A stretch of 64,000 nt of DNA from Aquincola tertiaricarbonis (GTDB taxonomy: Bacteria; Pseudomonadota; Gammaproteobacteria; Burkholderiales; Burkholderiaceae_C), in contig NZ_JZUE01000013.1 in NCBI RefSeq assembly GCF_000969605.1, positions 1 through 64,000 on the forward strand, in the 5' to 3' direction. The position numbers were made by a program, and so were the translations under genes. Positions 50,792-58,640 of this stretch are shown here, piece after piece. Below the pieces are notes generated by a model. It saw nothing but the letters and a program-made list of their open reading frames with translations. It ran no database searches and had not been told where the DNA came from. Numbering within the stretch: position 1 is the first letter of the stretch; each line of letters begins with the position of its first letter.

Positions 50792-53173
50792 TCAGCGGCG
50801 GAACAGGTCGAGGATGCCGCGCTTCTCGTCCTCGGTGGGTGCCTGCGGCATGCGGTCTTCCAGGCCCAGGCTGCTCACGCCGGCACCCTGGCCGAACTCT
50901 TCGAACACCCACTGGCCGCCGACGTTCACCACGCCCGAGGGCGCGCTGGCCTCCGTCACCGGCACGTTCTTGATGGCCTGGCCCATGAACTCGGTCCAGA
51001 TCGGCAGCGCCAGGCCGCCGCCGGTCTCGCGGTCGCCCAGCTTGCGCGGCTGGTCGTAGCCGACCCACACCACCGCCACGGTGGACGGTTGCCAACCGGC
51101 AAACCAGGCGTCCAGCGAATCGTTGGTGGTGCCGGTCTTGCCGAACAGGTCCGGCCGCTTCAGCGTGCGCGCCGCCAGGTTGCCGGTGCCCGAGCGCACC
51201 ACCTCCTGCAGCAGCGTGCCCATCACGAAGGCATTGCGGGCGCTGATGACCCGGGCGGATTCATCGGGCGGCGCCAGCTTGCGTTCCTGCAGCGTGCGAC
51301 CGCGTGAATCGGTGATGCGGGAAATCAGCACCGGCGGCACGCGGTAGCCACCGTTGGCGAACACGCTGTAGGCGCTGGCCATCTCCATCGGCGTGACCGA
51401 GCCCGCGCCCAGCGCCATCGTCAGGTAGGCCGGGTGCTTCTCGGCCTCAAAGCCGAAGCGGGTGAGCCAATCTTGTGCGAAGGGCGCGCCGATGGACTGC
51501 AGCACCCGGATGGACACCATGTTCTTCGACTTGGCCAGCGCGGTGTGCATCGCCATCGGGCCGTCGAACTTGCCGTCGTAGTTCTTGGGTTCCCACGGCT
51601 GACTGCCCGTGCTGCCGGCATTGAAGAAGAGCGGCGCGTCGTTGACCACCGTCACCGGCGTGAAGCCCTTTTCCAGCGCGGCCGAGTAGATGAACGGCTT
51701 GAAGCTGGAGCCCGGCTGCCGCCAGGCCTGGGTCACGTGGTTGAACTTGCTCTTGCGGTAATCAAAGCCGCCCACCAGCGCGCTGATGGCGCCGGTGGTG
51801 GGTGACATGGCGATGAGCGCGCCTTCCACCTCGGGCACCTGGGTCAGCGCCCATTCCTTGCCCACCTGCACCGCACGCACCACCGCGCCGCGGCGGATCT
51901 GCTTCTGCGGTGCGGCCTTGTCGCTCAGGCCGGAGGCCACCGGCTTCAGGCCGTTGCCAGTGACGGTGATGGATTCGCCCGACTGCAGCACCGCCACCAC
52001 CTTGCGCGGCGAGGCCTCCAGCACCACGGCGGCCTTCAGGTCGTCGTTGTCGGGATGGTCGGCCAGCGCCTCGGCGATGTGGGTGTCGATGTCGGCCGGG
52101 TCGGTGGGCAGCACCACGTAGGCCTCGGGGCCGCGGTACACCTGGCGCCGCTCGTACTCGATCAGGCCGCTGCGCAGGGCGCGGTAGCCGGCCATCTGCT
52201 CCGGTGCCTTGAGGGTGAGGTAGACGTTCAGTCCGCGGGTATAGGCGTCATTGCCGTACTGGTTGTAGACCAGCTGGCGGGCCGCCTCGGCCGCGAACTC
52301 GGCATGCACCGGCACTTCCGATGGCGCGCGGTAGCGCAGGGGCTGGGCCGCGGCCTCGCGCGCCTGGTCGGCATTGATGAAGCCGTTGTCGCGCATGCGC
52401 TCGATGATGTACTGCTGCCGCGTGGTCGCCCGCTTGGGGTTGACGATGGGGTTGTAGGCCGAGGGCGCCTTGGGCAGGCCGGCCAGCATCGCGGCCTCGG
52501 CCACCGTCACCTCGCGCAGCGGCTTGCCGAAGTAGATCTCGCTGGCCGCCGCGAAGCCGTAGGCCCGTTGCCCCAGGTAGATCTGGTTCATATACAGCTC
52601 CAGGATCTGGTCCTTGCTGAGCTGCCGCTCGATCTTCAGCGCCAGCAGGATCTCGTAGATCTTGCGGGTGAAGGTCTTTTCGGTGGACAGGTAGAAATTG
52701 CGCGCCACCTGCATGGTGATGGTGGAGGCGCCCTGGCTCTTGGCCTCGCTGAACTGCGCCAGGCCGGCGCGCAGCACCCCCAGGTAGTCCACGCCGCCAT
52801 GCTGGTAGAAGCGCGCGTCCTCGATGGACAGCACCGCGTTCTTCATCACCGTGGGCATCTCGCCGATGGGCACGAAGTTGCGGCGTTCCTCGCCGTATTC
52901 GGCCAGCAGCACGTTGTCGCCCGAGTAGATGCGCATCGGCAGCTTGGGCCGGTAGTCGGTCAGGCCGCTGATCTCGGGCAGGTTGGGGTAGGCCACCGAC
53001 AGTGCGATGGCCAGCAGCACCAGCACCGCGATGCCGCCGGCCGCCGCCAAGCCGAACAGCCAGGCCACGATGCGGCCGACCGACGCGGCCCAGCTGGAGC
53101 CGGCAGGCGTGGGTGGGGCAGGGCGAGGGGCGCGAGGAGCGGGCGGCGGCGTCTTGCCGTCGGTCTTGGGCAT
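50792..53173 (-). CDS. mrcA: Penicillin-binding protein 1A (bifunctional peptidoglycan synthase)
   Basis: This class A penicillin-binding protein of 793 residues builds and cross-links peptidoglycan. The parts in order are a Pro/Ala-rich cytoplasmic tail, one membrane helix (about 35-60), and a GT51 glycosyltransferase domain with EDARFYQHGGVD and QGASTITMQVARNFYL. An OB-like insert follows. The transpeptidase domain has its active-site Ser in GSSFKPFIYS, the SKN motif in AKSKNMVSIR and the KTG motif in FGKTGTTNDS. It is divergent from pilM, the common arrangement in beta- and gammaproteobacteria. Confidence 0.95.
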   Translation of the reverse strand: MPKTDGKTPPPAPRAPRPAPPTPAGSSWAASVGRIVAWLFGLAAAGGIAVLVLLAIALSVAYPNLPEISGLTDYRPKLPMRIYSGDNVLLAEYGEERRNFVPIGEMPTVMKNAVLSIEDARFYQHGGVDYLGVLRAGLAQFSEAKSQGASTITMQVARNFYLSTEKTFTRKIYEILLALKIERQLSKDQILELYMNQIYLGQRAYGFAAASEIYFGKPLREVTVAEAAMLAGLPKAPSAYNPIVNPKRATTRQQYIIERMRDNGFINADQAREAAAQPLRYRAPSEVPVHAEFAAEAARQLVYNQYGNDAYTRGLNVYLTLKAPEQMAGYRALRSGLIEYERRQVYRGPEAYVVLPTDPADIDTHIAEALADHPDNDDLKAAVVLEASPRKVVAVLQSGESITVTGNGLKPVASGLSDKAAPQKQIRRGAVVRAVQVGKEWALTQVPEVEGALIAMSPTTGAISALVGGFDYRKSKFNHVTQAWRQPGSSFKPFIYSAALEKGFTPVTVVNDAPLFFNAGSTGSQPWEPKNYDGKFDGPMAMHTALAKSKNMVSIRVLQSIGAPFAQDWLTRFGFEAEKHPAYLTMALGAGSVTPMEMASAYSVFANGGYRVPPVLISRITDSRGRTLQERKLAPPDESARVISARNAFVMGTLLQEVVRSGTGNLAARTLKRPDLFGKTGTTNDSLDAWFAGWQPSTVAVVWVGYDQPRKLGDRETGGGLALPIWTEFMGQAIKNVPVTEASAPSGVVNVGGQWVFEEFGQGAGVSSLGLEDRMPQAPTEDEKRGILDLFRR

Positions 53174-53440
53174 GAAGGTTTCCGAAGGCGGGGGCGCTTG
53201 AATTATAGAAACCGGGGCGCCGGCACCCCGTGTCCGCCGGTGACGGCTGCTTGGCCTGCGGCAACGCCCCTGAACTGGGGATTTCCCTCGTGCGGCGTGT
53301 GTGTTGGCGTGCCGCCGAGCAAGCGGGCATTTACCCGGCTTTTCCCATCTTGCACAAAGGCTTTACTGCTAGCATTGAAGTAACTTCTTAACAATCGCTG
53401 AAGTGTGCGGTGCGCAAGCGCCACACGTTGGGAGAACCCG
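53174..53440. other. Divergent mrcA / pilM intergenic region
   Basis: These 267 bases hold the promoters of mrcA and the pil operon. An A/T-richer stretch at 53345-53400 with TTGCAC, TTTACT and TAGCAT-like boxes is the likely pilM promoter, but I cannot pair the boxes with confidence. No other structure was seen. Confidence 0.4.
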
Positions 53441-54520
53441 GTGAGCTTTCTGGACGCGCTGCTGGGCCGCAAGCACCCGCCAACGATCGGCCTCGACATC
53501 AGTTCGTCCAGCGTCAAGCTGGTGGAGCTGGGGCAAAACAAGTCTGGCGACTATGTGCTGGAACGGTTTGCGTCCGAACCCTTCGAGAAGGGTTGGATTA
53601 CCGACGGCCAGATCGAGAAGTTCGACGAGGTGGCCGAAGCCGTGCGCCGCGTAGTCGCGAAGAGCGGCAGCCGCACCAAGCAGGTCGTGATGGCGATGCC
53701 GCAGTCGGCCGTCATCACCAAGAAGATCATGCTGCCGGCCGGCCTGCGCGAGGAGGAACTCGAGGTGCAGGTCGAGTCCGAGGCCAACCAGTACATCCCG
53801 TTCTCGCTGGACGAGGTGAGCCTGGACTTCTGCGTCATCGGCCCCAGCCCCACGTCCATGGGCGACGTGGAAGTGCTGATCGCCGCTTCCCGGAAGGACC
53901 GGGTTCAGGACCGCCAGGGCCTGGCCGAGGCCGCCGGCCTGAAGCCGGTGGTGCTGGACATCGAATCGCACGCCTCCCGCCTGGCGATGAGCCGCGTGAT
54001 CCATGCGCTGCCCAACGAGGGCAAGGACGCGCTGGTGGCGCTGTTCGAGATCGGCGCCGACGTCACCAGCCTCAAGGTGCTGCGCGACGAGGAGATGCTC
54101 TACGACCGCGACCAGGCCTTCGGCGGCTCGCAGCTCACGCAGCTCATCTCGCGGCAGTACGGCTTCTCGTTCGAGGAGGCCGAGCAGAAGAAGCTGTCGG
54201 GCGACCTGCCGGAGGACTACGAGTCCACCATCCTCAACACCTTCGTCGACAGCCTCTCGCAGGAAATCGGCCGCGCACTGCAGTACTTCTTCACCAGCAC
54301 GCCGCACCACAAGGTGCACTACGTGATGCTGGCCGGCGGCACCGCCACGCTGCCGGGCCTGAAGGAGCGGGTGACCGACCTGACCGGCTTCGCCTCCATG
54401 GTGGTGAATCCGTTCGACCAGATGAAGCTCGGGTCCGCGGTGCGCGAGGCCAAGGTGCGCCGCGAGGCGCCGTCGTACCTCACCGCCTGCGGGCTGGCGA
54501 TGCGGAGATTCACGCAGTGA
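53441..54520 (+). CDS. pilM: Type IV pilus assembly protein PilM
   Basis: PilM is an actin-like cytoplasmic ATPase-fold protein that binds the N-terminal tail of PilN in the pilus alignment complex. The 359 residues show the phosphate-1 motif IGLDISSSSVKLVEL, the family phrase ESEANQYIPFSLDEV and adenosine-motif AGGTATLPGL. The start is a GTG at 53441 after GGGAGA. The stop overlaps the pilN GTG start. Confidence 0.95.
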   Translation: MSFLDALLGRKHPPTIGLDISSSSVKLVELGQNKSGDYVLERFASEPFEKGWITDGQIEKFDEVAEAVRRVVAKSGSRTKQVVMAMPQSAVITKKIMLPAGLREEELEVQVESEANQYIPFSLDEVSLDFCVIGPSPTSMGDVEVLIAASRKDRVQDRQGLAEAAGLKPVVLDIESHASRLAMSRVIHALPNEGKDALVALFEIGADVTSLKVLRDEEMLYDRDQAFGGSQLTQLISRQYGFSFEEAEQKKLSGDLPEDYESTILNTFVDSLSQEIGRALQYFFTSTPHHKVHYVMLAGGTATLPGLKERVTDLTGFASMVVNPFDQMKLGSAVREAKVRREAPSYLTACGLAMRRFTQ

Positions 54521-55131
54521 TCCTGATCAACCTGCTTCCTCACCGGGAAGCGCGGCGCAAGCGCCGCAAGGCGGCGTTCTTCGCCGGCCTGGGCATGTCC
54601 GCGCTGGTGGGCCTGCTGGTGGTGGTGCTGTGGTACCTCGGCCTGCAGCAGCTGAAGGCCGGGCAGGACGAGCGCAACTCGTTCCTGCAGCGCGAGATTG
54701 CGCTGCTGGAGGGCCAGATCAAGGACATCGCCACCCTGCGCGCCGAGATCGACAGCCTGAAGGCCCGGCAGAAGGCCGTGGAAGACCTGCAGACCGACCG
54801 CAACGTGCCGGTGCACCTGCTCAACGAGCTGACGCGCCAGACGCCCGAAGGCGTGTACCTCACGTCCATCAAGCAGACCGATTCGGTGATCGCGGTCACC
54901 GGCATCGCGCAGACCAACGAGCGGGTGTCGGAGCTGCTGCGCAACGCGCTCTACAACTCCGAGTGGCTGGAGCGGCCCGAGCTGGTGGAGATCAAGGTGG
55001 CCACGCTGAAGCCGGCCGACAACCGCGAGCAGCGCCGGCTGTTCGACTTCTCCATGCGCGTGTCCATCAAGCGGCCGGCCGCTCCCGCCGGCGCCGCCAG
55101 CGCCGCTTCGGCGCCGCGCGTGGCTTCCTGA
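54517..55131 (+). CDS. pilN: Type IV pilus assembly protein PilN
   Basis: PilN is a bitopic inner-membrane protein of the alignment complex. Its 204 residues begin with MILINLLPHRE, the conserved INLLPxR tail that docks on PilM. One membrane helix (about 22-42), a coiled coil (LQREIALLEGQIKDIATLRA) and a ferredoxin-like periplasmic domain follow. The start is a GTG at 54517 in a GTGA overlap with pilM. Confidence 0.95.
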   Translation: MILINLLPHREARRKRRKAAFFAGLGMSALVGLLVVVLWYLGLQQLKAGQDERNSFLQREIALLEGQIKDIATLRAEIDSLKARQKAVEDLQTDRNVPVHLLNELTRQTPEGVYLTSIKQTDSVIAVTGIAQTNERVSELLRNALYNSEWLERPELVEIKVATLKPADNREQRRLFDFSMRVSIKRPAAPAGAASAASAPRVAS

Positions 55132-55141
55132 GGCGGTGGCG

Positions 55142-55837
55142 ATGGCAACCTCCTCCAAGCGCATGAGCATCGACATCAACGAGTCCTTCGAACGGGCCGC
55201 CGCCCAGTTCCGCGGCCTGGACATGAAGGAGCCCGGCCAGTGGCCGCTTCTGCCCCGCCTGGCGGCCTGGGCGGTGGTCACGCTGATCGCCGTGGCGCTG
55301 GGCTGGGTGCTGCTGCTGTCGGAAGAAGCCGACCTGCTGCAGGCCGAGCGCGACCGCGAGCCGGCCCTCAAGGCCGACTACCGCGCCAAGCTGAACCAGG
55401 CCGTCAACCTGAGCGAGCTGCGCAAGCAGAAGTCGCAGGTCGAGGAATACGTGGTGCAGCTGGAGAAGCAGCTGCCCGGCAAGGCCGAGATGGACGCGCT
55501 GCTGTCCGACATCAACCAGGCCGGCCTGGGCCGCGGGCTGCAGTTCGAGCTGTTCCGCCCCGGCCAGGTGGTGGTCAAGGACTACTACGCCGAGCTGCCG
55601 ATCGCCATCCGCGTGAGCGGCCGGTACCACGACATGGGCTCCTTCGCAGCCGACGTGGCCAACCTCTCGCGCATCGTCACCCTGCACGACCTGAGCATCA
55701 GCACCCCGGTGCGTGATGCCAACGGCGCACTGGCGATGGAAGCCACCGCGCGCACCTACCGCTACCTGGACCCGGCCGAGATCGAGGAACAGCGCAGGGC
55801 CCGTGCGGCAGCCAAGGCCGCGGGGGCCAAGAAATGA
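55142..55837 (+). CDS. pilO: Type IV pilus assembly protein PilO
   Basis: PilO pairs with PilN in the periplasm. Its 231 residues include a cytoplasmic tail, one membrane helix (about 38-58), a coiled coil (KSQVEEYVVQLEKQLPGKAE) and a ferredoxin-like domain with FRPGQVVVKDYYAELPI and VSGRYHDMGSFAADVANL. The ATG at 55142 lies ten bases after the pilN stop; its own stop overlaps pilP in ATGA. Confidence 0.95.
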   Translation: MATSSKRMSIDINESFERAAAQFRGLDMKEPGQWPLLPRLAAWAVVTLIAVALGWVLLLSEEADLLQAERDREPALKADYRAKLNQAVNLSELRKQKSQVEEYVVQLEKQLPGKAEMDALLSDINQAGLGRGLQFELFRPGQVVVKDYYAELPIAIRVSGRYHDMGSFAADVANLSRIVTLHDLSISTPVRDANGALAMEATARTYRYLDPAEIEEQRRARAAAKAAGAKK

Positions 55838-56370
55838 AGCGCCGCCTGATACCCACCGGCGCCGCATGGCTGGCGCTGGGCTTGTTGGCCGGCTGCGGCG
55901 CCGACGACACCGAGCTGAACGCCTGGATGCAGCAGCAGAAGAACGAGGTGCGCCCCAGCGTGCAGCCGCTGCAGCCGCCCAAGCGCTTCAACCCGCAGGC
56001 CTACAACGGCGGCGACGCGGTGGAGCCCTTCAGCACCCAGAAGCTCAGCGTGGCCCTGAAGCAGGAGGCGCGGCAGCCGAGCAGCCTGCTGGCCGCCGAG
56101 CTGAACCGCCGCAAGGAGCCGCTGGAGGCCTTTCCGCTGGACAGCATGAGCATGGTGGGCAGCGTGAGCCGCCTGGGCGCGCCCTACGCGCTGCTGCGGG
56201 TGGACAACCTGCTGTACCAGGTCAAGGCCGGCGACTACCTCGGCCAGAACTACGGCCGCATCACCCGCATCACGGAAACGGAAGTGACGCTGCGCGAGAT
56301 CGTGCAGGACGCTTCCGGCGAATGGACAGAGCGCAGCACCAGCCTGCAGCTGCAGGAAGGCAAGCGATGA
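55834..56370 (+). CDS. pilP: Type IV pilus lipoprotein PilP
   Basis: PilP is an inner-membrane-anchored lipoprotein that links PilNO to the PilQ secretin. Its 178 residues have lipobox LAGC at about Cys21, a disordered linker and the small beta-sandwich with PLEAFPLDSMSMVGSV and NLLYQVKAGDYLGQNYGRI. It overlaps pilO and pilQ by four bases each. Confidence 0.94.
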   Translation: MKRRLIPTGAAWLALGLLAGCGADDTELNAWMQQQKNEVRPSVQPLQPPKRFNPQAYNGGDAVEPFSTQKLSVALKQEARQPSSLLAAELNRRKEPLEAFPLDSMSMVGSVSRLGAPYALLRVDNLLYQVKAGDYLGQNYGRITRITETEVTLREIVQDASGEWTERSTSLQLQEGKR

Positions 56371-58613
56371 CGAAGAACCAGGAGAAGCGCACTATGACCC
56401 GTTGGAAGGCCTGGGGCACGGCCATCGTGCTGGCCATGGGCGTGCCCATCGCCGCATTGGCGCAGGGGGTGATCCAGTCGATCACCAGCACCCAGCAGGC
56501 CGGCAGCGAGGTGGTGCGCATCGAGATGAGCGAGCCGCTGGCCGCGGTGCCCGCGGGCTTCGTGGTGCAGGCGCCGCCGCGCATCGCCATCGACCTGCCC
56601 GGCGTGAGCAGTGCGCTGCCGCGTTCCATCGTCGAGCTGAACCAGGGCAACCTGCGCTCGGTGAACGTGGCCCGCGGCGGCGACCGCACGCGGCTGGTGC
56701 TCAACCTGAAGCAGGCCGCCACCTACCGCGCACAGCTGGAAGGCAAGGCCCTGCTCATCGTGGTGGACAGCGGCGGGCCGGCCGACGCGACCATGGCTGC
56801 AGCCGCCACGCCGCCCGGCACTGCGCCGGCCGCGCAGCAGGCAGCCGCGCCGGTGCACTTCGCGCCCAGCCAGAACACCGATCCGCTGTCGCTGCGCGAC
56901 ATCGATTTCCGCCGCGGCCAGGACGGCGCCGGCCGCGTGGTGGTGGACCTGCCCAACAGCCAGGTGGGCGTGGACATCCGCCAGCAGGGCCAGCAGCTGG
57001 TGGTGGAGTTCCTGCGTTCCACGCTGCCGGACCGGCTGCGTCGCCGCCTGGACGTGGCCGACTTCGGCACGCCGGTGGGCGCCATCACCACGGTGCAGAC
57101 GGGCGACCGCGTGCGCATGACCATCGAGCCGCGCGGCGCCTGGGAGCACAGCGCCTACCAGAGCGACAACCAGTTCGTGGTGGAAGTGCGGCCGATGGTG
57201 ATCGACCCCAACAAGCTGGTGCAGGGCCCCGGCTACTCGGGCGAGAAGCTGTCGCTCAACTTCCAGAACATCGAGGTGCGGGCGCTGCTGCAGGTCATTG
57301 CCGACTTCACCAACTTCAACGTGGTGACCAGCGACACCGTGACCGGCACCGTCACGCTGCGGCTGAAGGACGTGCCCTGGGACCAGGCGCTGGACATCAT
57401 CATGCAGGCCAAGGGCCTGGGCCTGCGCAAGAACGGCAACGTGCTGTGGATCGCGCCGAAGGACGAGCTGTCGGCCAAGGAGCAGGTGGAGCTGGAGGCG
57501 CGCAAGAAGATCGCCGACCTGGAGCCGGTGCGCACGCAGTCCTTCCAGCTGAATTACACCAAGGCCGAGGAAGTGGCCAAGGGCCTGACCGGGCAGAGCA
57601 CCGGCAGCCAGCCGGGCGGCCAGGGTGGCGGCGCTGCGGTGGCCACGCGCATCCTGTCGCCGCGCGGCAGCGTGATCTTCGAGACGCGCACCAACCAGCT
57701 GTTCGTGTCCGACATCCCCAGCAAGCTGGAGGAGGTGCAGGCCATCATCGCCAAGATCGACATCCCGGTGCGCCAGGTGCTGATCGAGGCGCGCATCGTG
57801 GAAGCCGACGACACCTTCGGGCGGGCGCTGGGCATCAAGCTCGGCGGCTCCGACCTGCGCGGCGTGCAGGGCGGCATCCCGGGCTGGAGCGTGGGCGGCG
57901 GCAACTACGTCACCGTGGGCGGCGGCTACAACGCCGTGAACGGCCAGACCGGCCAGAGCCCGAGCACCGACGTCAACCAGCTCAACAGCGACACCGGCCG
58001 CTACAACAACCAGTTCATCAACCTGCCGGCCAACGTCACCAACCTGGGCGGCTCGCAGGCGGCCACCTTCGCGCTGTCGCTGTTCAGCGCCTCGGCCAAC
58101 CGCTTCCTGAACCTGGAGCTGTCGGCCCTGGAGGCGGACGGCAAGGGCAAGATCGTGTCCAGCCCGCGGGTGGTGACGGCCGACCAGATCAAGGCCGTGA
58201 TCGAGCAGGGCGAGGAGATCCCCTACCAGGTGGCCACCTCCAGCGGCGCCACGTCCATCCAGTTCAAGAAGGCGAGCCTGAAGCTGGAAGTGGTGCCGCA
58301 GATCACGCCGGAGGGCAACGTGATCCTGACGGTGGACGTCGCCAAGGACAGCCGAGGCGCGGCCACCACGGCCGGCCCGGCCATCAACACCAAGCATGTG
58401 AACACGCAGGTGCTGGTGGAGAACGGCGGCACGGTGGTGCTGGGCGGCATCTTCACGCAGGAAGAGCGCAACGACGTCAACAAGGTGCCGCTGCTGGGTG
58501 ACATCCCGGTGGTGGGCCACCTGTTCAAGAACACGGTCCGGTCGAGCAACAAGACCGAGCTGCTGGTATTCATCACGCCGAAGGTGGTGACCGACCGCGT
58601 GACCGCGCGGTAA
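56367..58613 (+). CDS. pilQ: Type IV pilus secretin PilQ
   Basis: PilQ is the outer-membrane secretin through which the pilus passes. The protein has 748 residues. A signal peptide (MTRWKAWGTAIVLAMGVPIA) is followed by two AMIN peptidoglycan-binding domains (about 40-140 and 175-275), an N0/STN domain (GEKLSLNFQNIEVRALLQVI), an N1 domain and the secretin barrel (GEEIPYQVATSSGATS, VPLLGDIPVVGHLFKNT). The ATG at 56367 overlaps the pilP stop; the ATG at 56394 has a better AGGAG and gives the signal peptide without nine extra residues, so it is an equal candidate. Confidence 0.94.
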   Translation: MTKNQEKRTMTRWKAWGTAIVLAMGVPIAALAQGVIQSITSTQQAGSEVVRIEMSEPLAAVPAGFVVQAPPRIAIDLPGVSSALPRSIVELNQGNLRSVNVARGGDRTRLVLNLKQAATYRAQLEGKALLIVVDSGGPADATMAAAATPPGTAPAAQQAAAPVHFAPSQNTDPLSLRDIDFRRGQDGAGRVVVDLPNSQVGVDIRQQGQQLVVEFLRSTLPDRLRRRLDVADFGTPVGAITTVQTGDRVRMTIEPRGAWEHSAYQSDNQFVVEVRPMVIDPNKLVQGPGYSGEKLSLNFQNIEVRALLQVIADFTNFNVVTSDTVTGTVTLRLKDVPWDQALDIIMQAKGLGLRKNGNVLWIAPKDELSAKEQVELEARKKIADLEPVRTQSFQLNYTKAEEVAKGLTGQSTGSQPGGQGGGAAVATRILSPRGSVIFETRTNQLFVSDIPSKLEEVQAIIAKIDIPVRQVLIEARIVEADDTFGRALGIKLGGSDLRGVQGGIPGWSVGGGNYVTVGGGYNAVNGQTGQSPSTDVNQLNSDTGRYNNQFINLPANVTNLGGSQAATFALSLFSASANRFLNLELSALEADGKGKIVSSPRVVTADQIKAVIEQGEEIPYQVATSSGATSIQFKKASLKLEVVPQITPEGNVILTVDVAKDSRGAATTAGPAINTKHVNTQVLVENGGTVVLGGIFTQEERNDVNKVPLLGDIPVVGHLFKNTVRSSNKTELLVFITPKVVTDRVTAR

Positions 58614-58640
58614 CGGGCACTTCGGCCAAAGCAAAGCGAG

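Noticed and set aside
50785-50801. CCGCCGCTCAGCGGCGG inverted repeat at the mrcA stop as a terminator
   Set aside because: There is almost no loop and no T-run on either strand, so it is not a credible intrinsic terminator by itself.
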